Positions 8,070 to 15,253 of a stretch of 64,000 nucleotides of DNA are shown here, one piece after another (positions within the stretch are counted from its first letter, which is position 1; every line of letters begins with the position of its first letter). The stretch spans positions 1 through 64,000 of the forward strand of contig NZ_BOMM01000045.1 in NCBI RefSeq assembly GCF_016862195.1, read 5' to 3'. The translations under genes were made by a program, and so were the position numbers. This DNA is from Paractinoplanes ferrugineus. Lineage in GTDB: Bacteria; Actinomycetota; Actinomycetes; Mycobacteriales; Micromonosporaceae. The notes below the pieces were generated by a model that ran no database searches, was not told the DNA's origin, and saw only the letters and a program-made list of their open reading frames with translations.

Positions 8070-9557
8070 TCAGGACGAGAACGACCAGAGCTGGCAGGTG
8101 TTGTTCAGCCACATCCACAGCTGGGCCTTGGTGCCGTTGGCGGTGCCGCAGTTCTGGTTGTCCAGCACCATGCCGCTGTTCTCGACGACCAGTTCGTAGC
8201 GGCCGTTGCCGGCCGGGATGACCGCCCACTGCTGGCACAGGTTGCCGAGCGACTGCCACAGGTTGACGGCGGTGCCGAGGGCGAGGCCGCAGTTGACCGC
8301 GTCGAGCGTCTTGTTGGCGTTCACGTTCGTGATCGTCCATTTGTTGGCGCCGACGCTGTTGAACCGCCACTGCTGGCAGGAGTTGCCCAGGTTGTTCCAC
8401 TGCTGGATGGCGGTGCCGTTGGCGGTGCCGCAGTTGACCGCGTCGAGGACCTTGCCGCTGGCCAGGTTGGTCAGCCGGTAGGTGCCGCCGTTCGCCGGGA
8501 AGGTCACGTTCTTGGCGTAGCCGACCGACACGATGTTGGACTGCACCGAGTTCTCGGTGGCGTCGCTCGGGTAACCGGTGGTCATCACGCCCTCGAAGAA
8601 CGAGCCGACCGAGCCGTTGCTGTTGTCGCCGCCGATGCCGAGGATGATCGCGCCCTGCTTGGTCATCGGCTTGTAGCCCGACTGGGTGGGCAGACCCCCG
8701 TCGTAGCGGGTGGCGAGACCACCCGACTGGGCGTTGCCATCCTTGATCGCGTACGTCGAGGTGCCGTTGTTCTTGGTCATGGCCGTCACGAACGCGCTGT
8801 TGCGGCCGGTGTTCGCGGTGTTCGAGCCGTTGCCACCGGCGAACAGGCCGTTCTCCAGGTCGGCCATCACCTTCGGGTTCGAACCGCTGCACGGCGAGAA
8901 CCAGCACAGGGTGCCGAAGTAGATCGCGTCCATGTCGCCGTTGCCGGTGTCCAGGTTGTTGGTCTCGGCGTTGCCGTAGTCGAAACAGCACCGGTCGTTG
9001 TAATGGGTGCCTTCGGTGACCATGTACATGCTCTCGGGGGCGCTGCCGGTGGCGATGCCGTTGGTCGCGTTGTTCCGGTAGCCGTTACCGGCCGAGATGT
9101 ACACGCCGTACACCTTGTGCCCGCCCGCCGTGATCGGCAGAGCCGCGGCGTTCGCGCCCTGGTCGGCGGTGGGGTTGGCGCCGCCGCCGGGAGCGATCGT
9201 CAGGTCGTTGTGCCGCGACGTCTGGTCGTAGATCCGCACGATCGTGCAGTACGTGCCGGCGCAGAACGAGTCCTGCGCGGCCGCGTTGGCGTAACCGCCC
9301 GCGGCGAGCAGGCCGATGTTGCTGGTGGCCCCGTCCGACCAGCGGCGCACCTGGTAGAGCGAGCCGTTGTAGGTGCCGAACAGGGCGCGGGTGGTGCTGT
9401 GCGCGGCGACGCAGGGGGTGCCACCGCTCGAGTAGATGTCGCAGGGACCGGTGGTGGCGGCGCTCGCCGGGACGGTGACGGCGAAGAACGTCGCCGCCGC
9501 GACCAGGACGGTGGCGCCGACGGCGAGTGCCGCGCGCCAGGGGGATCGCAGACGCAT
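8070..9557 (-). CDS. GH54 alpha-L-arabinofuranosidase with ricin-type lectin domain
   Basis: This is a secreted 495-residue enzyme. The signal peptide ends at VPASA (about residue 33). The GH54 arabinofuranosidase B catalytic domain spans about 34-345: CDIYSSGGTPCVAAHSTTRAL at its front, disulphide-rich YNDRCCFDYGNAE, MADLENGLF (Glu in the position of the fungal nucleophile) and GIGGDNSNG (Asp in the acid/base position). Residues about 350-495 form a beta-trefoil of three QxW-type repeats ending in CQQWRF, CQQWAV and CQLWSF. Family knowledge predicts release of arabinose from arabinoxylan or arabinan. Fungal GH54 usually carries CBM42, so the ricin-type module is a different architecture. The ATG at 9557 is chosen over a GTG seven codons upstream because the signal peptide starts there. 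Confidence 0.88.
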   Translation of the reverse strand: MRLRSPWRAALAVGATVLVAAATFFAVTVPASAATTGPCDIYSSGGTPCVAAHSTTRALFGTYNGSLYQVRRWSDGATSNIGLLAAGGYANAAAQDSFCAGTYCTIVRIYDQTSRHNDLTIAPGGGANPTADQGANAAALPITAGGHKVYGVYISAGNGYRNNATNGIATGSAPESMYMVTEGTHYNDRCCFDYGNAETNNLDTGNGDMDAIYFGTLCWFSPCSGSNPKVMADLENGLFAGGNGSNTANTGRNSAFVTAMTKNNGTSTYAIKDGNAQSGGLATRYDGGLPTQSGYKPMTKQGAIILGIGGDNSNGSVGSFFEGVMTTGYPSDATENSVQSNIVSVGYAKNVTFPANGGTYRLTNLASGKVLDAVNCGTANGTAIQQWNNLGNSCQQWRFNSVGANKWTITNVNANKTLDAVNCGLALGTAVNLWQSLGNLCQQWAVIPAGNGRYELVVENSGMVLDNQNCGTANGTKAQLWMWLNNTCQLWSFSS

Positions 9558-9626
9558 GGGGTGCCTTTCGCATGACACGGCGAAACAGCGCCAGATCGGC
9601 TGGACACTGCTGGGGAGTCACCCTGA

Positions 9627-9640
9627 TGTGAACGTTAACA
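9627..9640. promoter_or_regulatory. LacI-type operator candidate before GH54
   Basis: TGTGAACGTTAACA is a 14-bp dyad with a central CG and one mismatch (position 4), 70 bases upstream of the GH54 start. This form is typical of LacI-family operators. No cognate regulator is in the window. Confidence 0.5.
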
Positions 9641-9688
9641 GGACTTTGCCCGCGAGTTTCAAGCTTGTCAATAGGTTGCGGGCCGACC

Positions 9689-9862
9689 ATGGCCGGGCTG
9701 GACACCTCGATGATCAGCCAGCCGATCGAGGTGCCGGCGGGCCGGGAGATGCTGCGGCGCGCGCTCGGCCGCGGCGGTTATCCGCAGATCGTGCTCCGGT
9801 TCGGCCACGGCACCCCCGGGCACCCCACCGGACGGCGTACCGTCGACCAAGTGCTGAGCTGA
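9689..9862 (+). pseudogene. C-terminal remnant of an Acg-type nitroreductase
   Basis: Fifty-seven codons read ISQPIEVPAGREMLRR, PQIVLRFGHG and a VDQVL end. This lines up with the last 55 residues of the intact nitroreductase at 11921-12859 (ISQPVEVPAVREVLGR, AQLVLRVGYG, VSDVL). The N-terminal 250 residues, including the flavin-binding half, are absent, and the sequence upstream is the GH54 promoter. It is a 3' remnant next to the stress operon and on the opposite strand to it, so it probably derives from a rearranged second paralogue. Confidence 0.65.
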
Positions 9863-9888
9863 CGGGTCGAGCTTTTCACCCCATAGAG

Positions 9889-9926
9889 AAAGGGCCCGGC
9901 CGGAGCCTCGCTCCGACCGGGCCTTT
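9889..9926. terminator. Bidirectional rho-independent terminator
   Basis: The stem AAAGGGCCCGGCCGGAGC pairs with GCTCCGACCGGGCCTTT around a CTC loop. There is an A-run on the left and TTT on the right, so it can stop transcripts from both sides. It closes the minus-strand stress operon and the nitroreductase remnant. Confidence 0.85.
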
Positions 9927-9932
9927 GGTGTC

Positions 9933-10832
9933 TCAGCGGCCGGCGGCGACCGGCTCCGGGGCGACCGGCCAGCCCGCCGGCACCAGCAGCGCCGGGCAGG
10001 TCGCGGAGCGCGGCCCGACCGGCGCCGGGCCGACCGAACCGTAGAGCAGTTCGGCGAACCGGCCGCTCCGACCGATCCCGGCGACGAGCAGGCGGCTGCG
10101 CAGGGAGGCGCGTTCGATGGTGTACGGGAGATCCAGATCCGAGACCACCAGCCGTTCCACCGCCACCTCCGGGAACTGGCCGGACCAGCTCCGCAACGCC
10201 TCCGTCAGGCGTTCGCCGGCTGCTGCGCGCTCGGTCGCGTAACCACCCGCCCGCACCACCGGGACCGCGCCGTCCGACCCGCCGGGACGAGTCCACATGT
10301 GCACCGCCACCAGCCGCGCCCCCCGCAGTGCCGCCTCGGTGAACCCGAAGCCGAGCGTGGCCGAACCGGACGCGCGCGCCGACGAGGCGACCACCACCGG
10401 CCCGTCGTGCGCGGAACCGCGGTTGACCAGGAGCGGGCAGGCGCTGTGGTGGGCCAGATAGGCGGCTGTCGAACCCCAGCTCGGCCGGGTGAACGGGTGG
10501 TCGCGGTGGCCGACAACGAGCAGCTCGGCCCGCCCCGAGCACTGGGTCAGCGCGTTCGCGGCGCCGCCCTCGATCAGGTCGGTGGTGATCGTCAGCCCGG
10601 GGGCGGCGAGCTCGGCCCGCCGCGCGGTCACCTCGAGCAGGCGGCGCGCGTCGGCCGGGGCCGGCACCACGCCCCGGCCCCGGAAGGCCCCGGTGTAGCG
10701 GCCCGGCCAGACGTGGACTATCCGCAGTGGAGCCCGGTGCCGGACCGCCTCGGCGACCGCGAGGTCGACGGTCGCGGTCGTGTTCCGGGAGCCGTCGACT
10801 CCCACCACTACGGGCCTGTTCCGCGGATTCAT
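9933..10832 (-). CDS. Universal stress protein, tandem UspA domains
   Basis: This is a 299-residue tandem USP. Domain 1 (about 5-145) starts PVVVGVDGSRNT and holds the nucleotide-binding tail (LLVVGHRDHPFTRPSWGSTAAYLAHHSACPLLV). Domain 2 (about 152-290) starts PVVVASSARASG and ends LLVAGIGRSG and CPALLVPAGW. In domain 1 the GHRxxP pattern replaces the classical GSRGxGG ATP loop, so ATP binding may be altered. The ATG at 10832 is preferred over the longer open frame because it precedes the beta-strand that opens all USP domains. It is the last gene of a six-gene minus-strand operon, 29 bases after the membrane-protein gene. Confidence 0.88.
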   Translation of the reverse strand: MNPRNRPVVVGVDGSRNTTATVDLAVAEAVRHRAPLRIVHVWPGRYTGAFRGRGVVPAPADARRLLEVTARRAELAAPGLTITTDLIEGGAANALTQCSGRAELLVVGHRDHPFTRPSWGSTAAYLAHHSACPLLVNRGSAHDGPVVVASSARASGSATLGFGFTEAALRGARLVAVHMWTRPGGSDGAVPVVRAGGYATERAAAGERLTEALRSWSGQFPEVAVERLVVSDLDLPYTIERASLRSRLLVAGIGRSGRFAELLYGSVGPAPVGPRSATCPALLVPAGWPVAPEPVAAGR

Positions 10833-10861
10833 CGTTCTGCTCCCCACGCTGGGCACGCCGG

Positions 10862-11185
10862 TCAGGCGTCCGCTGTCCCGTTCTCCGGTGGCACCGCCAT
10901 CGGGTGCCGGTCCTCGTCGCGGGCGGCCAGACCCTCGACCGCCCGGCGGTACTGATCGGCGGTGATCTCGCCGGCGACCCGCTGCGCGACGAGCACACCC
11001 TCCAGGCTGAGCAGCGGCTTCGGCTCCGGCCGGCGGTCGCTTCGGGGCTCCCGGCCGCTGCGGGGCACGCCCAACCTCGCGGCGGCGGCCGCCTGCTCGA
11101 CCTCCTGCTCGAGGCCGGGCCACGTCCACGCGGCCAGGGCCAGCACCGCGAGGACCACCACGCCGAACAGGATCAGGAAAAACAT
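10862..11185 (-). CDS. Small membrane protein with SHOCT-like tail
   Basis: This 107-residue protein has one N-terminal membrane helix (MFFLILFGVVVLAVLALAAWTW) and a charged middle. The C-terminal helix pair LVAQRVAGEITADQYRRAVEGLA fits the short SHOCT domain (xxxLxxGxITxxEYxxxK pattern). GGGAGG lies seven bases before the ATG at 11185, supporting it over an upstream in-frame GTG. It sits inside the stress operon, 17 bases after the CBS gene. Similar small SHOCT proteins accompany stress and envelope operons; their role is unproven. Confidence 0.7.
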   Translation of the reverse strand: MFFLILFGVVVLAVLALAAWTWPGLEQEVEQAAAAARLGVPRSGREPRSDRRPEPKPLLSLEGVLVAQRVAGEITADQYRRAVEGLAARDEDRHPMAVPPENGTADA

Positions 11186-11202
11186 CTCATCGCCTCCCCT
11201 GC

Positions 11203-11856
11203 TCACTCTTCCCAGTCGGCTCGCCCCTGGGCAGGGACTTTCGTCCCGCCCGGCCGGGACTGTCCGAGTTTCACGCCGGCGATTCCCGGCACGGTCCGCG
11301 CCAGGACCAGCACGATCCCCTGCTCGGTCTCGTCGGTGAAAGCGCCGGTGACGTGCGCGATCCCGCTTTCCACGGTCGCGGTCCAGCGCCGGTGTCCGCC
11401 GTACTCGTCGAGCCGGTGCTGGATCTCGGCGGCCAGCATGTCGTCGCCGCGCACCATCGCGCGCAGGATGTCGCGGCGGCTGACGATGCCGACCACCCGG
11501 CCCCCCTGAACCACCGGCATGCTGCGCACGTCGTGCGCGAGCATGGTTTCGGCGACCTCGGCCACGTCGGCGTCCGGGCGGGTGACTATCGGGTACGGGG
11601 ACATGACCTCGACGACGATCCCCGGCCGTTGCGCCGGATCGGGGTCCGGCAGCCGCCGGATGTGCGCGGTCGGATCGGCCGGCACCCGGTGCCGCAGCAG
11701 ATCGCCCTCACTGACCATGCCGACCGGCTGACCGGCCGGATCGAGCACCGGAAGGGCCGTCACCGCCCGGCTGGTGAGCAGGCCGGCGGCCTCCTCGATC
11801 GAAGCCGTCTCCAGCACGGTGTGCACCGGGCTGCTCATGATGTCCCTGGCACGCAT
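11203..11856 (-). CDS. CBS-pair plus BON domain protein
   Basis: This is a 217-residue cytoplasmic protein. CBS motif 1 covers about residues 1-60 (MRARDIMSSPVHTV, then VGMVSEGDLLRH) and CBS motif 2 about 80-140 (VVEVMSPYPIVTRPDADVAEVAE, VVGIVSRRDILRAM). A BON-type segment covers about 145-205 (AEIQHRLDEYG, TATVESGIAHVTGAF). CBS pairs sense adenine nucleotides; BON folds bind phospholipid or partner proteins. The mycobacterial DosR-regulon protein Hrp1 (Rv2626c) is a stand-alone CBS pair. It lies between the nitroreductase (64-base gap) and the SHOCT protein genes. Confidence 0.88.
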   Translation of the reverse strand: MRARDIMSSPVHTVLETASIEEAAGLLTSRAVTALPVLDPAGQPVGMVSEGDLLRHRVPADPTAHIRRLPDPDPAQRPGIVVEVMSPYPIVTRPDADVAEVAETMLAHDVRSMPVVQGGRVVGIVSRRDILRAMVRGDDMLAAEIQHRLDEYGGHRRWTATVESGIAHVTGAFTDETEQGIVLVLARTVPGIAGVKLGQSRPGGTKVPAQGRADWEE

Positions 11857-11920
11857 GCCCTCGTCCTCTCCGTGGCCGGCCGGGTCGTTGGGCCGGCGGG
11901 GTCAATGGGGCCGGCTCGGG

Positions 11921-12859
11921 TCAGTGGGCCGGATCGAGCACGTCGGAGACCGGCCGGCGGGGTGCCGAGCCGGTGAGCCGCCGGCCGTAGCCGACCCGCA
12001 ACACCAGCTGGGCGTTCCGGCCGAGCACCTCGCGCACGGCCGGGACCTCCACCGGCTGACTGATCGGGGCGGTGGCGAGACCGAGCCAGGTGGCGGTCAG
12101 CAGCACCCGTTGCAGGGCCTGACCAGCGCGTACCCAATCGGCTGGGTTGTCGTCGCGGGTCGCGAGAACCAGCAGCGTCGGGTGCGGCTCGAAGCTCTCG
12201 GCCCGGCCCGCGTGCGGGAAGTCGCGCACCGGCATCGACCGGAGCGCGTCCCACGGTCCCGCCACCCGGGCCGGCACGCCGTCGTCGCGCACCACGTCAC
12301 CCGTCCAGCGGGCCAGCTCCGCGCGGTAGCCCGGCCGGTCGTGCAGTCTGCGGTCGGCTTCCTGGGCCAGGCCGAGGATCGCGTCGCGCGCCACCGGGCC
12401 GGCCACCCGCAGCGCGGTGCCCTCCCGCCGGGCGGCGTCGACCAGGCGATCCAGGGCGTCCAGCGGGACCGGGCTCCGCGCGAACGGCCAGCGGTTGGTG
12501 TGCCGGTGCTCGATCGCCGCGCACAGCGCCTCGACCGCCGGGTTGGGGTCGGCCGGCTGCACGGCGGTCACCCGTGCCACCACGTCGTCCCAGGGGAACA
12601 GTACCGAGTCCGTCCGGTAGCCGGCCTGCCGGATCGCCAGCCGCAACGTGAAGATCGCGGCGCCGACACTCATCAGCTGCTCCCGGCCGAACGGGTCGAT
12701 GACGTGCAGGCGGCGCCCCGGATCGGCGTACACCTCGATGGTGGGGCCGTCGATCCGGAACCGCCACGGCTGGCTGTTGTGCAGCGACGGCGCGGCGGTG
12801 GCCGCTCGCACGCAGCCGGTGAGGACTTTCCGGGCTGGCCGGACGATCGTGGTGGTCAT
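11921..12859 (-). CDS. Acg-family nitroreductase
   Basis: This 312-residue member of the Acg nitroreductase-like family is flavin-dependent by fold, although mycobacterial Acg sequesters FMN rather than reducing nitro groups. Visible features are ATAAPSLHNSQPWRF near residue 20 (flavin phosphate contacts), GREQLMSVGAAIFTLRLA, AIEHRHTNRWPF, the central LLVLATRDDNPADWVRAGQALQRVLL and the C-terminal ISQPVEVPAVRE. In M. tuberculosis Rv2032, Rv3127 and Rv3131 of this family belong to the DosR dormancy regulon. Its ATG (12857-12859) overlaps the stop of the preceding PNPOx-like gene as ATGA, implying translational coupling. GAGGAG precedes the start. Confidence 0.88.
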   Translation of the reverse strand: MTTTIVRPARKVLTGCVRAATAAPSLHNSQPWRFRIDGPTIEVYADPGRRLHVIDPFGREQLMSVGAAIFTLRLAIRQAGYRTDSVLFPWDDVVARVTAVQPADPNPAVEALCAAIEHRHTNRWPFARSPVPLDALDRLVDAARREGTALRVAGPVARDAILGLAQEADRRLHDRPGYRAELARWTGDVVRDDGVPARVAGPWDALRSMPVRDFPHAGRAESFEPHPTLLVLATRDDNPADWVRAGQALQRVLLTATWLGLATAPISQPVEVPAVREVLGRNAQLVLRVGYGRRLTGSAPRRPVSDVLDPAH

Positions 12860-13233
12860 CGCGTACTCCTCACCGGTAGCCGGGCGTACGAGGCGGCCCG
12901 GTCGCGCATCTTCGACGGGGGTGAGCCGATGCCGTACGTGCCGAAGTGCCCCGCCGGGGTGATCTCCACGACCGAGCAGTCGGCGCGCACGTCCGGCGGG
13001 CACAGCCGGACCCCACCCCGGTGCACCGGGACAGTCACCGCGACCGCGCCGCACGCCGCGATGTGCCGGGCCTTCCAGCTGTCCTTGGCGACCACCACGG
13101 ACATCCGGCCGCCGGACATCCGGTGGAGGACCCCGCTCGACCTCGGCTCGCCCTCCCGGTTGACGTGGCTGAGCACCGCGAACGAGGCGTGCTCCAGCGA
13201 ATGCCGGACCTCCTGGACGGTCAACTGCCGCAT
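12856..13233 (-). CDS. PNPOx-like flavin-binding protein
   Basis: This 125-residue split-barrel protein is of the pyridoxamine 5'-phosphate oxidase-like type. Typical strands are SLEHASFAVLSHVNREGEPRSSGVLHRM at the front, MSVVVAKDSWKARHIAACGAVAVTVPV in the middle and a degenerate end. Such small proteins bind FMN, F420 or haem. The ATG at 13233 is the first in frame after the stop of the upstream USP gene (20-base gap). It is coupled to the nitroreductase by a four-base overlap. Confidence 0.72.
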   Translation of the reverse strand: MRQLTVQEVRHSLEHASFAVLSHVNREGEPRSSGVLHRMSGGRMSVVVAKDSWKARHIAACGAVAVTVPVHRGGVRLCPPDVRADCSVVEITPAGHFGTYGIGSPPSKMRDRAASYARLPVRSTR

Positions 13234-13253
13234 CACCCCGCCGGTACGGCGGT

Positions 13254-14129
13254 TCACCGCTCGGCCCGCCGCACGATGTAGACCGGGCAGTCCGCGTGGT
13301 GCAGCAGCTGCAGGCCGGTCGAGCCGAGCAGCGTGCCCGCGACCACCCCGTGCCCACGGCTTCCCACGACCACCAGCTGGGCCTTGGCCGACGCCGCGAC
13401 CAGTACGGACGCGATGTTCTGCTCGGTCACCAGCAGCCGGACCGGCACGTCCGGGAATTTGTCGCGCCACGGCGCCAGCTGCTCCTCGAGCTCGCGGTAT
13501 TCGTCGAGCTCGGCCATCGGCGGCGTGCTCAGGTCCACCGCCGCCATGCCGGCCATCCACAGCGGGAGCGGCGACGCGAACCCGCGAACCACCTCGAGCC
13601 CGCTCCCGCGCCCGGCAGCCGCCTCGAACGCCGACTCCAGCACTGTCTCGGCCACCGGCGAATCGTCCACTCCGGCCACGACCGGCCCGGCCGCGCTCTC
13701 CCCGCGCCCCCGCACCACCACCACGGAACACTTCGCGTGCGTGGCGACGCGCTGACTGACCGAGCCGAGCAGCAGACCGCCGAACCCGCCACGTCCCCGG
13801 CTGCCGAGCACCACGAGCCGGGCCGCCTCGCTGTCCGCGAGCAGCCGGGGCGCCGGGTTACCCACCACCGCGTCGCCCTCCACCTCGAGGTCGCCGGCCA
13901 CGACGTGGGCCTCGTAGACGGCGTTGGCGGTGATCCCGTCCGCGATCTTCCGGGCGTTGTCGACATCGTCGTAGCCGACCCCGTCGCGGGCCTCGCGCCA
14001 CTCCCAGTCGAAGGCATGCGTGACCCGCAGAGGAAGCCCCAACCGCCGAGCCTCCCGCGCCGCCCACCGAACCGCCGTCTTGCTGCAGTCGGTGCCGTCC
14101 GCACCGACGATGACCGGATTGACTCTCAT
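13254..14129 (-). CDS. Universal stress protein, tandem UspA domains
   Basis: This 291-residue tandem USP is the first gene of the stress operon. Domain 1 (about 1-135) runs from VNPVIVGADGTDCSKTAVRWAAREA to LVVLGSRGRGGFGGLLLGSVSQRVATHAKCSVVVV. Domain 2 (about 145-290) ends LVVVGSRGHGVVAGTLLGSTGLQLLHHADCPVYIV. Both domains keep the GSRGxG(x)9G(S/T) ATP-binding loop, unlike the other USP of this operon. The ATG at 14129 has AGGAG seven bases upstream. About 190 bases separate it from a divergent SnoaL-like gene, and that gap holds the proposed dormancy-type motif. Confidence 0.9.
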   Translation of the reverse strand: MRVNPVIVGADGTDCSKTAVRWAAREARRLGLPLRVTHAFDWEWREARDGVGYDDVDNARKIADGITANAVYEAHVVAGDLEVEGDAVVGNPAPRLLADSEAARLVVLGSRGRGGFGGLLLGSVSQRVATHAKCSVVVVRGRGESAAGPVVAGVDDSPVAETVLESAFEAAAGRGSGLEVVRGFASPLPLWMAGMAAVDLSTPPMAELDEYRELEEQLAPWRDKFPDVPVRLLVTEQNIASVLVAASAKAQLVVVGSRGHGVVAGTLLGSTGLQLLHHADCPVYIVRRAER

Positions 14130-14205
14130 GGCCCGCTCCTTTGCGCTCACCCCGAGCGTCCGCCGACCGGCCCCGAACCGGCAGAGCGTTCAGTCCCGAC
14201 CGACC

Positions 14206-14219
14206 GGACCGGAAGTCCC
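14206..14219 (-). promoter_or_regulatory. DosR-box-like motif before stress operon
   Basis: On the minus strand GGGACTTCCGGTCC matches 12 of 14 core positions of the DosR consensus GGGACTTWNGNCCC. It lies about 77 bases upstream of the first USP start. A second half-site TCGGGACT lies next to it (about 14193-14200). The regulator itself is not in the window, so this is inference from motif and gene content. Confidence 0.45.
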
Positions 14220-14321
14220 TTCTGTCCCGGCACCGGGGCATCGGCGTCCGAATCGGGGGTGCGGCGCGGCCCCGACCGATGGGATGCTCCGCACACACAT
14301 CACGAGACAGGGGCAGCTGAA

Positions 14322-14687
14322 TTGGACTTCGCACAGGCGGTGGATCGGCATCTGGCCGCGGTGACCGAGCGCGACCTGGAGACCTACCTCGCATCGGTGC
14401 ACGAGGACGTCACTCTGGTGATGCTCAACGGCCGCGTCGTCCGGGGCCGGCGGGAGGTGGGCGCGTTCCACGAGAACTGGTTCGTCGACCCGGACTGGAG
14501 CTGGCAGCTGAGCAAACAGCACAGCAGCGAGTCGGGGGACACGGGGATAGCGCTGTTCACCGTCGACTACCACGACGTCGACCACTCCGGAAAGCCCTAT
14601 TCGATGCGCTACCTGCTGGGCCTCACGTTCGCCCGCACCGACGGCACGTGGCTGCTGTTGCACGACCAGAACACGCCGGTCTCCTGA
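14322..14687 (+). CDS. SnoaL-like/DUF4440 (NTF2-fold) protein
   Basis: This 121-residue protein has a nuclear-transport-factor-2 fold. AVDRHLAAVTERDLETYLASVHEDVTLVMLNGRVVRGRREVGAFH forms the helix-strand opening typical of SnoaL/DUF4440 proteins, and RTDGTWLLLHDQNTPV closes the cone. Members are isomerases, small hydrolases or ligand binders; the active residues cannot be assigned. The start is taken at a TTG (14322), the first codon giving the family N-terminus, with a weak GGGG site upstream. It is divergent from the stress operon. Confidence 0.7.
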   Translation: MDFAQAVDRHLAAVTERDLETYLASVHEDVTLVMLNGRVVRGRREVGAFHENWFVDPDWSWQLSKQHSSESGDTGIALFTVDYHDVDHSGKPYSMRYLLGLTFARTDGTWLLLHDQNTPVS

Positions 14688-14691
14688 AGCG

Positions 14692-14720
14692 TGGGCCGGG
14701 CGCTTGCCGCCCGGCCCACC
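14692..14720. terminator. Hairpin between convergent genes
   Basis: Perfect 12-bp arms (GTGGGCCGGGCG and its complement) surround a five-base loop, five bases after the SnoaL-like stop and just before the VOC-protein stop on the other strand. Confidence 0.75.
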
Positions 14721-14728
14721 CCGGGGCG

Positions 14729-15136
14729 TCAGGAGCCGAGCACGTCGACCATCCACTGAACGCCGAACTTGTCCTTCAGCTGGCCGAACGTGTCGCCCCA
14801 CATCTGCTTCTCGAACGGCACATGCACCTCGCCACCGTCGGCGAGCTTTGCCCAGACCTCCTCGAGCCCCTCACCGGGATCGCCGCTGAGGCTGACCGTG
14901 ACATTGTTGCCCGGGTGGAGAGTCATGCCGGGTGCCGTGTCGGAGGCCATCAGGTGATAACCCTTGGGCGACAACAGGTTGGCGTGCATCACGAGGTCGG
15001 CCACTGCCGGATCGGGGTTGCCGAGGTCGCCGAACGTGTTGACCTTCAGCTCGCCGCCGAGGACCGAATGGTAGAACTCCATGGCTTCGCGAGCGTTGCC
15101 GCCGAAGGTCAGATAGGGGTTGAGTTGAGACGCCAT
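14729..15136 (-). CDS. PhnB-like VOC/glyoxalase-fold protein
   Basis: This is a 135-residue vicinal-oxygen-chelate protein of the PhnB (YjdN) type. It opens LNPYLTFGGNAREAMEFYHSVLGG, carries DLVMHANLLSPKGYHLMASD and NVTVSLSGD, and ends MWGDTFGQLKDKFGVQWMVDV, which is diagnostic of the group. Members are dioxygenase-like or resistance-like proteins of uncertain substrate. The ATG at 15136 (after the in-frame GTG at 15199) matches the family start. Confidence 0.85.
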   Translation of the reverse strand: MASQLNPYLTFGGNAREAMEFYHSVLGGELKVNTFGDLGNPDPAVADLVMHANLLSPKGYHLMASDTAPGMTLHPGNNVTVSLSGDPGEGLEEVWAKLADGGEVHVPFEKQMWGDTFGQLKDKFGVQWMVDVLGS

Positions 15137-15253
15137 CGCAGGCTCCCTTGGCTGTGACTGGTCCTTGTCACGCCCGAATTTAGACCCACCCACCGACAAA
15201 AATCGGCTGTCGCGCCACCATTGCCCCGGTCGAGTGCGACCGGGGCCGGGAGG

